64,000 nucleotides of DNA from an uncultured Flavobacteriales bacterium (GCA_913054135.1 CAJXJK010000004.1:186001-250000), one strand, 5' to 3'. Shown: positions 8,032-17,626, counted from the first letter of the stretch. Program-made: numbers and translations. Notes: generated by a model from the sequence alone, not told the origin.

Positions 8032-9252
8032 TTATTCGCAAAAGCAAGCTTTAGAACCTTTGCCTCCTTTTTCAATTAATTCTCCTGTCTCAGAGAACTT
8101 ATAAGAAACTCCAGCTTTTTTGAATTCAATGTAATAAGCAGATGGAGCAAAATAACTCAAGCCGCATAAGCATTCATATGTTGGCTTAATTATCGTTTCT
8201 CCTTCAGTTGTGATTAGGCCATACAAACCATTCTTCACGACAATATAACATTTGAAATCGAGGTTTCCTTTGATTCTAGGCCCGTCCATTATGGATGTAT
8301 ACACTCTCGGTATTACTTCCTCATATTGCTTATTTAAGACTCCCCATTTGTTGTCTCTTTTATAAAAATAAACATCTCCTTTTTTCTCAAAGGACTGATA
8401 TCTGGGACCCAGCTGTTTTAAATTCTTATCTAAGAAGTAAATGTAATGTTCGGTTGTTACCTTGTTCGAATCTTTTAAAACTCTAGGAATAGAGCTATAC
8501 TTAAAAGGCAGAGTTGTTTGTCCTTTGATATTGATGTATCCGCGCTTAAGATATTCGTTCATCACATAGATGTGCTCTTCATCTTGAATGATGTATGAAA
8601 TCAGTTTCCACTTGAAAGGAATGATCGTTTTACCCTTATGATTTACTGCTCCATAATAACTTCCTGGTTCATTTTTTCTTAGCGTTAGAACGCCTTTTGA
8701 ATTGAATTTAAATTGATCACCATCAGCATGCACTGCAATGTATTCAATTGGTAAAACGACTTTTAAATCAGAATCAAGGAGGCCCCAATCCTTTTGAGAT
8801 TCAGTTACCAAAAATGTCCCTTCATAATGATCTTCTACCAAATAGGTTGTTTTAACTGATCCAGTTGAATCTAAGAGTTCAAGAGTTGCATCTTCTGCAG
8901 CTGACCATTCGTGATTCTTTGAAGAGAAACCTTTTAGCATTACCCTTCCGCTTTTTGTCATCAATGACAATTCTCCTGAACCAGGATCTACCATTTGTGA
9001 TCGGTCTTTTGAAATGAATCTCCATTTCCCATCTAGCCTAACAGGTAAGGGATAAGTGATTGGCTTTAATTCGGTTGGATTTCCAAGTGAATCTCTCTTT
9101 GAAACTATACACCAACACTCTTCATACAAGGGCTTCATCAATGATGTCCCTTTTCCATCTTCATAACTGAGTCCACCATTTCCTACACTCATTACCTGAG
9201 CGAAAGAAGAACTAAGTAGTAAAAATGATAGAGAAAATAAAAGAGCTTTCAT
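8032..9252 (-). CDS. WG-repeat secreted protein
   Basis: A 406-residue protein with a signal peptide (MKALLFSLSFLLLSSSFAQ). It carries about five degenerate WG repeats: WGLLDSDLKVVLPIEY near residue 155, YGAVNHKGKTIIPFKW near 200, RGYINIKGQTTLPFKY near 237, WGVLNKQYEEVIP near 303 and YGLITTEGETIIKPTYE near 341. WG repeats fold as short beta hairpins, and are common in Bacteroidota exported proteins, where they are thought to bind other proteins or glycans. The C-terminal end ACFCE has two close cysteines. It follows ruvX by 19 bases. Confidence 0.85.
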   Translation of the reverse strand: MKALLFSLSFLLLSSSFAQVMSVGNGGLSYEDGKGTSLMKPLYEECWCIVSKRDSLGNPTELKPITYPLPVRLDGKWRFISKDRSQMVDPGSGELSLMTKSGRVMLKGFSSKNHEWSAAEDATLELLDSTGSVKTTYLVEDHYEGTFLVTESQKDWGLLDSDLKVVLPIEYIAVHADGDQFKFNSKGVLTLRKNEPGSYYGAVNHKGKTIIPFKWKLISYIIQDEEHIYVMNEYLKRGYINIKGQTTLPFKYSSIPRVLKDSNKVTTEHYIYFLDKNLKQLGPRYQSFEKKGDVYFYKRDNKWGVLNKQYEEVIPRVYTSIMDGPRIKGNLDFKCYIVVKNGLYGLITTEGETIIKPTYECLCGLSYFAPSAYYIEFKKAGVSYKFSETGELIEKGGKGSKACFCE

Positions 9253-9271
9253 GTTAGAGTATACTGAATTC

Positions 9272-9682
9272 TTATTTTTTGGTTTCTAAATATGATTGCA
9301 AGATGATGGTAGCACTAATTTCATCCACTAATCCCTTGTTCTGTCTTTGCTTCTTTTTAAGCCCAGAATCAATCATAGTTTGAAATGCCATTTTTGAAGT
9401 GAAACGTTCATCAACCATATGCACTTCTAACTCAAAAGTTGTGCCTAGTTTTTTATACAAACCTCTTACATGAGCAGAACTATCGGTCTCAGAACCATCT
9501 AACCTCTTGGGTTCGCCGAGAACGAAGGCTTCAACATCATTTTTTGAAAGATAGTCTTTTAGAAAAGTGAATAGATCGTGCGTTTTAACAGTGGTTAAGC
9601 CAGAAGCGATAATTTGTAAATCATCAGTTACCGCAATTCCTGTTCGTTTGGTTCCGTAATCTAACGCAATGATTTTTGCCAT
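9272..9682 (-). CDS. ruvX: RuvX (YqgF) Holliday junction resolvase-like nuclease
   Basis: A 136-residue protein of typical RuvX length. RNase H-like landmarks are visible: LDYGTKRTGIAVTD with the first acidic residue D8, VLGEP near residue 76, MVDERFTSKMA near residue 100 and a final DEISATIILQ motif with the last acid. In E. coli YqgF matures the 16S rRNA 5' end; some homologues cut Holliday junctions. The ATG shares one base with the stop of the NhaC gene (TAATG), so the two are likely co-translated. Confidence 0.95.
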   Translation of the reverse strand: MAKIIALDYGTKRTGIAVTDDLQIIASGLTTVKTHDLFTFLKDYLSKNDVEAFVLGEPKRLDGSETDSSAHVRGLYKKLGTTFELEVHMVDERFTSKMAFQTMIDSGLKKKQRQNKGLVDEISATIILQSYLETKK

Positions 9683-11652
9683 TACTCTACTTTTTTACCG
9701 ACCAGTTCAATGACCAAAATTATGGCTCCGAATCCTAAGACGAAAGCCAATAAAGGTGGAAATCCAAGAGCGGTAGGTATTGTTCCACAAATGATAGCAA
9801 TACCACCAACAGTTAAGGCATAAGGAATTTGGGTTCTAACGTGATCAATATGATTACATCCACTAGCTAGGGATGAAAGAATGGTTGTATCTGAAATTGG
9901 CGAACAGTGATCTCCTAATACTGACCCGGCAAGAACTGCACTTACTGTATTGTAGAATATTGCCATTGAATCCGGTCCGTCAAAGCCAGCTTTCATACAA
10001 ACTGCCCATGCTGCTGGTAAGATAATAGGATATACAAGCGCCATAGTTGACCAAGAAGATCCAGTTGAAAATGCTACAAATCCAGCTAAAACAAATGTTA
10101 TGGCAGGAATCGTCCAATAAGGTATTCCACCCTGATCAAGCACTCTAGTAATAAAGTCAGCAGTATGCATTTCATCAGTAACCATTGCTAGTGCCCAAGC
10201 CAGAATCAATATCATCAAGGCTGGAATCATAGTTTTGAATCCAGAAATTGCTGTACCAACAGTATCTTCTAGATTCATAATTTTCTGACCTATTGTCAAG
10301 AACATTGCCGCTACTAGAGCTGCTAATGAAGACCATAACAAGGCTACGTATGAATCTGCGGATCCAATTAAAGTTCCGAGTTTACGTGTAAACGAGTCAA
10401 TATTAGAATCATAAACGCTCAACTTTGACCAAATAGAACCCCATCCATCAGTTTTGATTCCTTCTGCTGCCAATTCAGCCGAGAGTGAATCAAAGCCCGT
10501 AATTACCAAACCTAAGAGGGTACCAAGAACGATAATAGCAACAGGTATTACTGCATTGTATGCACGATATTTAATCCCTTCAATAGGTGCTACATCTTCT
10601 AATTCAGTTAAATCTCCGTGATTATCTTCTTCATTCACGACCTCTCCTCCTCTTGCACGGCGCTCTGCCTTTAACATTGCACCATAATCTTTACCTCTAT
10701 ACACCAAGTAAAAAATGAAAAATAATGTCAAAATTGGATAGAATGAATATGCCAGACTGTTTAAAAAGATTGAATATACTCCCTCTGAAATTGCTTCACC
10801 ATCAGCATTAATTTTATCCAACCCATTGCTTATATAACCAAGCTCAGCACCAATCCAAGTAGTAACGAATGCGATAGCAGAAACCGGAGCCGCAGTAGAA
10901 TCAACTATATAGGCTAACTTTTCTCTTGATATCTTTAACTTATCAGTGATAGCCCTCATGGTATTCCCTACAACCAGTGTATTCGCGTAATCATCAAAGA
11001 AAATTGCTATTCCTAAAAACCAAGTTGCCAATTGACCGTTTCTAGCAGTATTTGCAAAACGAGCAATTCCGTTTACAATTCCCTGCATTCCACCGTTTTT
11101 CGAAATCAAGGCTACAATTCCTCCAATAATAGTTGAGAAAAGAATAACACTCAAATGCCCTGAATCGTTGAGGGCACCAATAATGTAAGTATCTATAATC
11201 TTAAAAAAGCCTGTAAAAATCCCTGTCCATCCTTCGGCGTAAGCTCCCATTATAGCCCCACCCAAAAAGATTCCTGAAACCAAAGAAAAGATCACTTCTT
11301 TAAAAACCAGTGCTAGAATAATTGCAAGAAGAGGTGGTAAAATTGACATCCAAAGAGGGATGTATGAAGGTTTTGTCTTGGATTCAACCTCATAACCATC
11401 TACTTTTCCGTTACCACTTTCTTTAAGAATAGGATAAATTACGAAGGTCTCCTCCTCTTCCATCACTTCAACAGAGTCGCCATCAAAAACGACATGAGAA
11501 GGAACTGCGAGAGTATCAAAATCAAGTTCGACCCTTGTTTCTACTCCATCAAAAGCAATATCAGGATATGACAATACTAACTTATCATTGGTGAAACCCA
11601 CCGTTGAAAATAAGACAGATAGAATAAAAAGGAGATTGAGTTTTCTCAACAT
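9682..11652 (-). CDS. NhaC-family Na+/H+ antiporter with periplasmic N-terminal extension
   Basis: A 656-residue antiporter. The longest frame begins at 11703, but ATG at 11652 gives a clean signal-like start (MLRKLNLLFILSVLFSTVGF) and avoids overlap with the upstream gene, so I chose it. Before the first transporter helix (IPLWMSILPPLLAIILAL) are about 75 residues rich in Val, Asp and Glu that should face the periplasm. The core has about twelve helices with the family words IFFDDYANTLVVGNTMR, DSTAAPVSAIAFVTTWIG and LGDHCSPISDTTILSS. A hydrophilic cytoplasmic loop with Glu/Asp residues follows residue 340. Substrate (Na+/H+ or an organic acid such as malate/lactate) cannot be fixed. Confidence 0.88.
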   Translation of the reverse strand: MLRKLNLLFILSVLFSTVGFTNDKLVLSYPDIAFDGVETRVELDFDTLAVPSHVVFDGDSVEVMEEEETFVIYPILKESGNGKVDGYEVESKTKPSYIPLWMSILPPLLAIILALVFKEVIFSLVSGIFLGGAIMGAYAEGWTGIFTGFFKIIDTYIIGALNDSGHLSVILFSTIIGGIVALISKNGGMQGIVNGIARFANTARNGQLATWFLGIAIFFDDYANTLVVGNTMRAITDKLKISREKLAYIVDSTAAPVSAIAFVTTWIGAELGYISNGLDKINADGEAISEGVYSIFLNSLAYSFYPILTLFFIFYLVYRGKDYGAMLKAERRARGGEVVNEEDNHGDLTELEDVAPIEGIKYRAYNAVIPVAIIVLGTLLGLVITGFDSLSAELAAEGIKTDGWGSIWSKLSVYDSNIDSFTRKLGTLIGSADSYVALLWSSLAALVAAMFLTIGQKIMNLEDTVGTAISGFKTMIPALMILILAWALAMVTDEMHTADFITRVLDQGGIPYWTIPAITFVLAGFVAFSTGSSWSTMALVYPIILPAAWAVCMKAGFDGPDSMAIFYNTVSAVLAGSVLGDHCSPISDTTILSSLASGCNHIDHVRTQIPYALTVGGIAIICGTIPTALGFPPLLAFVLGFGAIILVIELVGKKVE

Positions 11653-11689
11653 GTTAGCAAAAATAACAAAAGATTGACTTCTGCCACAT

Positions 11690-12295
11690 CTAATGACCGG
11701 CACTAAAAGCAGGCAAGAAAATATTATTGATTGAATCTTTCATTTCTGGCTTCACAAAATGATTATTTATTTCTTCAACATCTACTGGCTCGTATTTTTT
11801 CCCTTGCCACTCATGTCTTATCGCCACCACACCTAAATCAGGGTCGTCATAACCAATTAATAAATCACTGTAAGTTGTTTGATCAGTTCTTAACTCAATT
11901 AAATGTCCCAAATATTGATTCACGATCTGATATTTACCAAAGTAATTCTCAATAATAACAACTTGGTGCACTGGAGCATTGTATAAGCCTGGAATCATTT
12001 CTACAATGAAACCTGCATCATAATCCATAGTTGGTCTATGATCGAATATTCTAAAAAAATCATTTGAACAAGGTGGCATTGTTAAAACCGTGTCGTTAGT
12101 GGTGCAGATTTGCAACTGCTCCATAATCGGAATTACCTCATCAGATAAAACTGGATAATCATCACTTACGTAAGTTGTTTCTGATTTGAATACTTCTTCG
12201 CTTGTCGTTTCCTCGTCAGCCGCATCTTCACTGCATGAAGACAAGCCGGCAATAACAGGAAGAAGTATAAAACATAACTTTGATACTGACCTCAT
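11690..12295 (-). CDS. lipoprotein, unknown function
   Basis: A 201-residue lipoprotein. The longest frame starts at a TTG (12313) inside the upstream gene; ATG at 12295 gives the signal MRSVSKLCFILLPVIAGLSS followed by Cys, so I use it. After an acidic linker the protein has a compact region with FFRIFDHRPTMDYDAGFIVE and VVIIENYFGKYQIVNQYLG; no family was recognised. It sits 7 bases after the GIN-domain gene and 37 before the NhaC gene. Its acidic exported nature and position suggest an envelope role beside the antiporter, but this is only context. Confidence 0.7.
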   Translation of the reverse strand: MRSVSKLCFILLPVIAGLSSCSEDAADEETTSEEVFKSETTYVSDDYPVLSDEVIPIMEQLQICTTNDTVLTMPPCSNDFFRIFDHRPTMDYDAGFIVEMIPGLYNAPVHQVVIIENYFGKYQIVNQYLGHLIELRTDQTTYSDLLIGYDDPDLGVVAIRHEWQGKKYEPVDVEEINNHFVKPEMKDSINNIFLPAFSAGH

Positions 12296-12302
12296 AATAA
12301 GC

Positions 12303-12989
12303 TTACTTATCAAATTCTTTAATTACCCCTTTAAGTGTAGCTTTCTCTGTAAAATTCTTTTTGTCTCCATCAAAAATGTATTTGATCGTTCCAATTGATG
12401 TTTTCAAATCCATTTTTTCAGTGGCATGGCAGCTAATATCGCCTCCAGATGAAATTTTGGCAACTACCGTTTTAGCCACAACCTCTTTACCACTCACAAA
12501 TCCACCAGCGCTTACTTTATAGTCAGCAATTTCAACTGCACCACTTAATCTAATAGTTCCCCCAGATAGAATTGATGCCTCTACAGATTTACATGCTAAT
12601 TGTGCATGAATAACAGCATCTGTTGCGCAACTTAAGGTAATCTTATCTCCTTCTAATGGTTTTTTAGTTTCTAACCAACCTCCATTTCTACAAGTAATCT
12701 CAACAATTGAAGTGTAGGTGATGTAAATTTTTAATCCCAGTTTTTTAAGCGAGTTTCCTTTGGTCGTAATCTTAAGGTCAGCTCCCTTTTGAATAAATTC
12801 AACCTCTTCATCTAAAAGCTCAGCATCAGTGTTGACAACTTTAGCTCCTTCTTTCTCCCCTTTCAGAAGATAAACTTCAAAATTACCTGCAACTGTAATG
12901 GTATTGAATGTTGTCAGTTCTTTTTCAAATTCTCCTGCAAAAGTGATGTTCATTGCTAGGATAAGGGTCAAGGTTAAAATTCTTTTCAT
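12303..12989 (-). CDS. head GIN domain (DUF2807) secreted protein
   Basis: A 228-residue protein with a signal peptide (MKRILTLTLILAMNITFAG). The start of the mature domain, FNTITVAGNFEVYLLKG, is the typical DUF2807 opening, and the rest is a run of short beta strands with periodic Gly/Ser (ILSGGTIRLSGAVEIADYKVSAGG), as expected for a right-handed beta roll. DUF2807 domains are described as putative autotransporter adhesin head domains, but single-domain members such as this are common in Bacteroidota and their role is unknown. It follows HMG-CoA lyase by 6 bases. Confidence 0.88.
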   Translation of the reverse strand: MKRILTLTLILAMNITFAGEFEKELTTFNTITVAGNFEVYLLKGEKEGAKVVNTDAELLDEEVEFIQKGADLKITTKGNSLKKLGLKIYITYTSIVEITCRNGGWLETKKPLEGDKITLSCATDAVIHAQLACKSVEASILSGGTIRLSGAVEIADYKVSAGGFVSGKEVVAKTVVAKISSGGDISCHATEKMDLKTSIGTIKYIFDGDKKNFTEKATLKGVIKEFDK

Positions 12990-12995
12990 AAGTTC

Positions 12996-13850
12996 TTATT
13001 TAGGGAAGACTTCTAGAGCCATCATCATTGATTTGTTGAACTCAGTGTCAACAATATTTGTACCAATATTATTCTCATTAAAGTACGACAACATTCCTTC
13101 AGTCGGCATATTTCCAGTTAGATCATCTTTGGCCATTGGGCAGCCTCCAAATCCTTTAATTGCGCCATCAAATCTTCTACATCCGGCTTCATAAGCTGCT
13201 GCCACTTTTTCTTGAACTGAATCAGGGGTAGAATGTAAGTGTGCTCCAAATTCAACATTGGGTAGCTCACTCATTAAACCTGAAAACAATTCTGTAATAT
13301 TTTGTCTATTAGAAACGCCAATTGTATCAGACAAAGCCAAAATTTCAATTCCCAAATCTTTATGCAGTCTTCTACTCCACTTTGCTGCAACTTCTAAATC
13401 CCAAGGATCTTCGTAAGGGTTACCAAAGGCCATTGAAATATAGACCACTAACTTCTTATTATTCGCTACACATTGATTTTGAATTGCAGCCACACGTTCA
13501 AATGATTCTTCAATTGAAGAATTCGTATTTCTTTTTTGAAATGTTTCAGAAATTGAAAAAGGAAAACCGAGGTAATCGATTTCTTCAAAATTACAAGCAT
13601 CATCTGCTCCTCTTTTGTTGGCAACAATTGCCAATAGTTTTGAATTCGTCTCTGCCAAATTTAACTGAGAAAGCACGTCAGCAGTATCTTTTAGTTGCGG
13701 AATTGCCTTAGGCGAAACAAAACTACCAAAGTCAATTGTATCGAATCCCACCTTCAAAAGTTGATTAATGTAGTCTGCCTTTACCTCCGTAGGGATAAAA
13801 TCATGCAGACCCTGCATTGCATCACGTGGACATTCAATTAATTTAAGCAT
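12996..13850 (-). CDS. hydroxymethylglutaryl-CoA lyase
   Basis: A 284-residue TIM-barrel enzyme of the HMGL-like family. It splits HMG-CoA into acetoacetate and acetyl-CoA in leucine breakdown. Catalytic landmarks: R9 and D10 in [20 protein letters not shown] with the metal-binding histidines near residue 200, and [15 protein letters not shown] near residue 238 with the active-site Cys loop. Length and order fit bacterial HMG-CoA lyases. It overlaps the end of pyrD by 8 bases, so it is very probably on the same transcript, although the pathways are not related. No other leucine catabolism genes are in the window. Confidence 0.92.
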   Translation of the reverse strand: MLKLIECPRDAMQGLHDFIPTEVKADYINQLLKVGFDTIDFGSFVSPKAIPQLKDTADVLSQLNLAETNSKLLAIVANKRGADDACNFEEIDYLGFPFSISETFQKRNTNSSIEESFERVAAIQNQCVANNKKLVVYISMAFGNPYEDPWDLEVAAKWSRRLHKDLGIEILALSDTIGVSNRQNITELFSGLMSELPNVEFGAHLHSTPDSVQEKVAAAYEAGCRRFDGAIKGFGGCPMAKDDLTGNMPTEGMLSYFNENNIGTNIVDTEFNKSMMMALEVFPK

Positions 13851-14883
13851 TCGTTTTTGCTAGTATTGCTTTGTTTATTCGTTTCACTAATTTGGGTCCT
13901 TCATAAATGAAACCCGTATACACCTGAACCAAAGTAGCTCCGGCTTCAATTTTTTCAAGAGCATCTTTTTCTGAGTGGATTCCACCAACTCCAATAATCG
14001 GGAAGCTCTTATTTGACTTTTCAGAAAGATAACGAATTACTTCGGTACTTCTATTGTTCAAAGGCTTACCACTTAAACCTCCGTTCCCTATCGCATTCAA
14101 TTCTTCTTCAGTAGTTTTTAGGCCAGTTCGTTGAATACTTGTATTCGTAGCTATAATCCCATCAATTTTTGTGGCTGCCACAATTTCAATCACTTCATCT
14201 AATTGTCCGTCATTTAAATCAGGAGCAATTTTCAAAAGGATAGGTTTAGGTTGGTCGTATTGAGCATTCAATTCTTTCAAATCTCCTAATAGATCAATTA
14301 AGAAATCTTGATCTTGTAATTTTTTTACATCCCCAACATTTGGGCAACTCACATTCACTACGAAATAATTCACGTAATCATGAAGTGCCTTAAAGTTATA
14401 TATGTAGTCGGGCTTGGAAGATTCATTGGGGGTAGCTGTATTTTTACCGATATTACCTCCAACAATTATTTTAGTTTTTCTCTTTGCTAACTTCTTAACA
14501 GCTTCATCAACTCCAGCATTATTAAAGCCCATTCTATTTATAATTCCTTGGTCTTTTTTTAGCCTGAACAATCTTGGACGCTCATTACCTGCTTGAGGCT
14601 TTGGAGTAACAGTTCCGATTTCAACAAATCCAAATCCGAAATCTTCTAAATGATTAATCAGCACAGCATTCTTATCAAACCCTGCCGCAATACCTACTGG
14701 GTTTTTGAATTTAATCCCAAAGAGCTCACGCTCTAACTTTTTATCATTAGTTTGATAGATTGATTTACGAATCAACTTAACTCCAGGTATCCAAGAAGAA
14801 AATTTTATTGATTTAAATGTGAAATGATGTACTGATTCAGGATCAAAAAGGAATAAAATAGGTCGCAAAATCGTTTTATACAT
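13843..14883 (-). CDS. pyrD: dihydroorotate dehydrogenase (quinone), class 2
   Basis: A 346-residue class 2 enzyme that oxidises dihydroorotate to orotate with quinone as acceptor in pyrimidine synthesis. It begins with the membrane-associating helix typical of class 2 ([21 protein letters not shown]). FMN and substrate sites are visible: [68 protein letters not shown] and IGVGGI. The catalytic base of class 2 is a serine, consistent with the NVSCPN loop. It is the first gene of the minus-strand run that reaches to 7689. Confidence 0.96.
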   Translation of the reverse strand: MYKTILRPILFLFDPESVHHFTFKSIKFSSWIPGVKLIRKSIYQTNDKKLERELFGIKFKNPVGIAAGFDKNAVLINHLEDFGFGFVEIGTVTPKPQAGNERPRLFRLKKDQGIINRMGFNNAGVDEAVKKLAKRKTKIIVGGNIGKNTATPNESSKPDYIYNFKALHDYVNYFVVNVSCPNVGDVKKLQDQDFLIDLLGDLKELNAQYDQPKPILLKIAPDLNDGQLDEVIEIVAATKIDGIIATNTSIQRTGLKTTEEELNAIGNGGLSGKPLNNRSTEVIRYLSEKSNKSFPIIGVGGIHSEKDALEKIEAGATLVQVYTGFIYEGPKLVKRINKAILAKTNA

Positions 14884-14962
14884 CTGTGCTGTAAGCTTTC
14901 ATACAAAGTTAAAAAACTATAGCAGAATATTATGCAGACCCAAGAATTATTTAACGAATTTT

Positions 14963-15880
14963 TTAGTAGCGAGCTTTATATCTCCATTTTATTTTCTTCG
15001 TTCGCTTATAGGTTATGTTCCTAACCGCAGATATATTAAAGAAAAAGTAAGCATCATCTTGCTTCTCATCACCTCTAATTTGTCCCGGAGCTGTCCATCC
15101 TGCGAACGCCCCGTTAGATGGGTCAGCCTCAGCTGGTGCCGATAAACCATTGCCTTGAAAATCGTAGTAAACTCCCGAAACATCATCAAAATAATCTGTG
15201 AAGGTTTTGGTATAACTCAATTCAAAAGTTACTCTCCAAAGAGCGTCAATCCCAACTTTACATCCCATTCCGAAAGGAATTCCGTAATTGAACATTCCGT
15301 ATTTTTTTGGGCCACCAGGTAAACCTTGGCCACCAGTATTAAGAGGTCTCAAGAAAGCGCCGCCCTTAACCTTTGGTAAGTACAAGAAGCCAGAAATTCC
15401 CGAGAATACATACACCAAGGTGTTTTTATTCCTCATTCCTTTCAGTCCTTTAATACTGTGTCTTTTTCCAAAATGTTCATTGTTGAATATGATAAACTCT
15501 AGATGTTGAGAGAGTTCAAACATGTGGGTAGAAAAATTCAAATTTCGATTTCTTCTGAAGGGCTCGTTCGTAGTTTTGTCATCCCCTGAGAACCATCCGT
15601 ACTGAAGAATTGTTTTAGTTGACCAGAGAGGTCTTAACCTATATCTATATCCAAAGTGACCTCCAATTCTTGTTTGAGAAAATTCAAGATCTACAAAAGA
15701 GTAATCAGTACCAATTCTATTCAGACCTCCCAAATCAGTTAAAGTCTGGGTAGCACCTACTCCAAAGAAAATCTCTTTTCTTTGGTGCTTAAAGTAATCA
15801 TTGGTTGTGAAGTTCGTGGGCTGAGCCTGACTTCCAAACGTCAATAACGTGCAAAATAATATTAAGAATAGTTTTTTCAA
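14963..15880 (-). CDS. outer membrane beta-barrel protein, DUF6089-like
   Basis: A 305-residue protein with a signal peptide (MKKLFLILFCTLLTFGSQAQ). The mature part has alternating aromatic/polar strands ending in aromatic residues (FFGVGATQTLTDLGG, TRIGGHFGYRYRLRPLW, and a final FFFNISAVRNITYK). The glycine-rich GGLNRIG loop and overall length resemble the DUF6089 family of Bacteroidota barrels, but I am not certain of that assignment. It follows a 79-base gap after pyrD on the upstream side and is a separate unit. Confidence 0.7.
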   Translation of the reverse strand: MKKLFLILFCTLLTFGSQAQPTNFTTNDYFKHQRKEIFFGVGATQTLTDLGGLNRIGTDYSFVDLEFSQTRIGGHFGYRYRLRPLWSTKTILQYGWFSGDDKTTNEPFRRNRNLNFSTHMFELSQHLEFIIFNNEHFGKRHSIKGLKGMRNKNTLVYVFSGISGFLYLPKVKGGAFLRPLNTGGQGLPGGPKKYGMFNYGIPFGMGCKVGIDALWRVTFELSYTKTFTDYFDDVSGVYYDFQGNGLSAPAEADPSNGAFAGWTAPGQIRGDEKQDDAYFFFNISAVRNITYKRTKKIKWRYKARY

Positions 15881-15990
15881 GTTCCTCTACAAATATCCAC
15901 TACAAAAATAGCTTTTTTATGAAGAAGACCAATAGATTAAGACGTTTATTAACTATTTGTTGTCGATAATTTTACATTGCCGCACGATAA

Positions 15991-16794
15991 TTAGTTCATA
16001 AGCACATATCTCAAAGGGTTTAAGCGAACTACGTCCCCTTTATCAGTTTTACCTTTGATATTCTCAAAGAAAATGGTTTCACCACCACCGATTTTTTTCA
16101 GTGCTGCTTTCATCTCATCATTTAACTGATTGCTCTCTTCTTCAAATACTTTCCCTCCTAATCCATCAATTAAATGCAATTCAAAGTGGATTACGCTTAC
16201 ATCTGACTCAGTCGTGATTCCTTTATTATCAAACAATTCATCTTTTGAAATTGATCCGTTTATTTTTCCTCCAATTCTTGGAAGTAACATTGAATTCAAA
16301 TCTTTTTTCTTAGACTTATCGTCAATAACTACTGCAATAGCAGATTGATCATCCACCTCATCATCAATGATGATTTCAGCATCTGTAATTTCTTTTTCAG
16401 GATTTTCGTTTAAAGTAGGAGTGTTATCTATATTCTCTGTATTTGATGAGTAAAGTAAAGTTTGTTGAACCAAGTTATCCAGTTGCTTCGAGCTGGACTC
16501 ACCTGAGTTAATTGCTAAAGGATTGTTATCTGGAAGGATAATCTCCATTGGCGCTTCGGTGATGAGCTCACTGTAATGTTCAGGAACATCATCAGGAGTG
16601 TCTTGAAATGCAATAACGGTTCCTACTGCAATACCAACTGAAGCCAAACCTGCGGTTCCGAAAAACCATGGACTCTTATAAAACGGTTTGCTCATTAGAG
16701 CATGATTATTCATCAATCCGTCAAAGTCTTTTTTGGCTTGAATAGATTTAGAATCAACTGCTGGTCTATCCAAATTAATTTTTAATCGTTTCAT
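15991..16794 (-). CDS. single-pass membrane protein next to sigma factor, putative anti-sigma
   Basis: A 267-residue protein. A cytoplasmic N-terminus of about 45 residues (MKRLKINLDRP..., KKDFDGLMNNHALMSK) is followed by one helix (WFFGTAGLASVGIAVGTVIAF, residues 43-63) and a long acidic periplasmic domain. It lies 159 bases downstream of a sigma factor and reads the same way, the arrangement of a sigma/anti-sigma pair. There is no zinc-finger (Hx3Cx2C) motif, so the assignment rests on topology and position only. The C-terminal domain (residues 180-267) begins with GKINGSISKDELF. A terminator-like hairpin at 16913-16943 stands between the two genes, so they may not always be co-transcribed. 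Confidence 0.6.
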   Translation of the reverse strand: MKRLKINLDRPAVDSKSIQAKKDFDGLMNNHALMSKPFYKSPWFFGTAGLASVGIAVGTVIAFQDTPDDVPEHYSELITEAPMEIILPDNNPLAINSGESSSKQLDNLVQQTLLYSSNTENIDNTPTLNENPEKEITDAEIIIDDEVDDQSAIAVVIDDKSKKKDLNSMLLPRIGGKINGSISKDELFDNKGITTESDVSVIHFELHLIDGLGGKVFEEESNQLNDEMKAALKKIGGGETIFFENIKGKTDKGDVVRLNPLRYVLMN

Positions 16795-16912
16795 CTGTTC
16801 AATTTAAATTATCTATCGACAGTTTTACTTTGAGATAATTAAAATAACTGCTTTTCTAAATTTAGAAGTTATTTCAAGCATGTCCATATTCACTGTCATT
16901 AAAAGTAATAAC

Positions 16913-16943
16913 GGCCTCTCTTGTTTTGGTAACAAAAGAGGCC
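16913..16943 (-). terminator. hairpin after sigma factor gene
   Basis: A 13-bp stem (one mismatch) with a 5-base loop TTGGT; arms GGCCTCTCTTGTT and AACAAAAGAGGCC on the plus strand. It begins 11 bases after the sigma factor stop codon. On the minus strand it is followed by GTTATTACTTTT, a weak U-rich tract, so it may be an attenuator rather than a full terminator. Confidence 0.6.
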
Positions 16944-16953
16944 ATCTAATTAT

Positions 16954-17520
16954 TTATTTTTCAAAAATTTTTCTCATTTTTTTCACAACTCGGTGAGCTT
17001 TCACCTTGGCGTTATTCTCAGTAATATCTAGAATGTCACCAATTTCTCTGAAAGATCTTTTTTCGAAGAATCTCAACTCTACCATTTGCACGTCATCTTC
17101 TGATAATTGCGAAATAATATTGAGCAATACTTTTCGATTCTCGTCTGTTGTATCTTCTTCCCAATCTTCAATCATCTCGAAAATGTGCATGCTTTCGACA
17201 TTTACTGTTCGTCTAGCTTTCTTATCTCTAAATGATTGATATAATTCGCTTTTTGCTATTCTATATAACCAAGAAGCAAAAGGCACTCCTCTATATTCAT
17301 ACTTATGAATGTTATTTAATGCTTTAAGAAACACTTGTGATGTTACATCATAAGCTGTTTCCTTATCATCCATTCTTTGATAAATGTATCTGAAAATTTG
17401 TTCGTAATATTTGTTGTACAGTGGCTCAAATCCCCTCGGGTCCTTTTTTGCGAACTGCACCCACTTCAGCTCTTCTTTGAGCCGATCCTCTGTGTGATGA
17501 TAAATCGGGTTTACTGACAT
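16954..17520 (-). CDS. sigma-70 family (ECF-type) sigma factor
   Basis: A 188-residue sigma factor with only regions 2 and 4. Region 2 covers about residues 30-100: PLYNKYYEQIFRYIYQRM, then TAYDVTSQVFLKALNNI and PFASWLYRIAKSELYQSFRDKK (the -10 recognition helix). Region 4 is at about 130-185: LSEDDVQMVELRFFEKRSF, REIGDILDITENNAKVKAHR. It directs RNA polymerase to a small regulon. The neighbour downstream is a single-pass membrane protein, a possible partner. The upstream gene is divergent, with a 225-base shared intergenic region. Confidence 0.9.
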   Translation of the reverse strand: MSVNPIYHHTEDRLKEELKWVQFAKKDPRGFEPLYNKYYEQIFRYIYQRMDDKETAYDVTSQVFLKALNNIHKYEYRGVPFASWLYRIAKSELYQSFRDKKARRTVNVESMHIFEMIEDWEEDTTDENRKVLLNIISQLSEDDVQMVELRFFEKRSFREIGDILDITENNAKVKAHRVVKKMRKIFEK

Positions 17521-17626
17521 AGTTCTTAGTTTGGTTTAATTCTCTTTGCAATTGTATAATGTAATTCGGTTGTTTGGTTACAGAGTATGTTGCAATTTGC
17601 TTGCCACAAATCTTAAACGTCTATAA

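Noticed and set aside
13322-13711. 129-codon ORF on the plus strand
   Set aside because: It is antisense to the HMG-CoA lyase gene, whose protein has clear catalytic motifs; the ORF has no recognisable sequence and is low-complexity.
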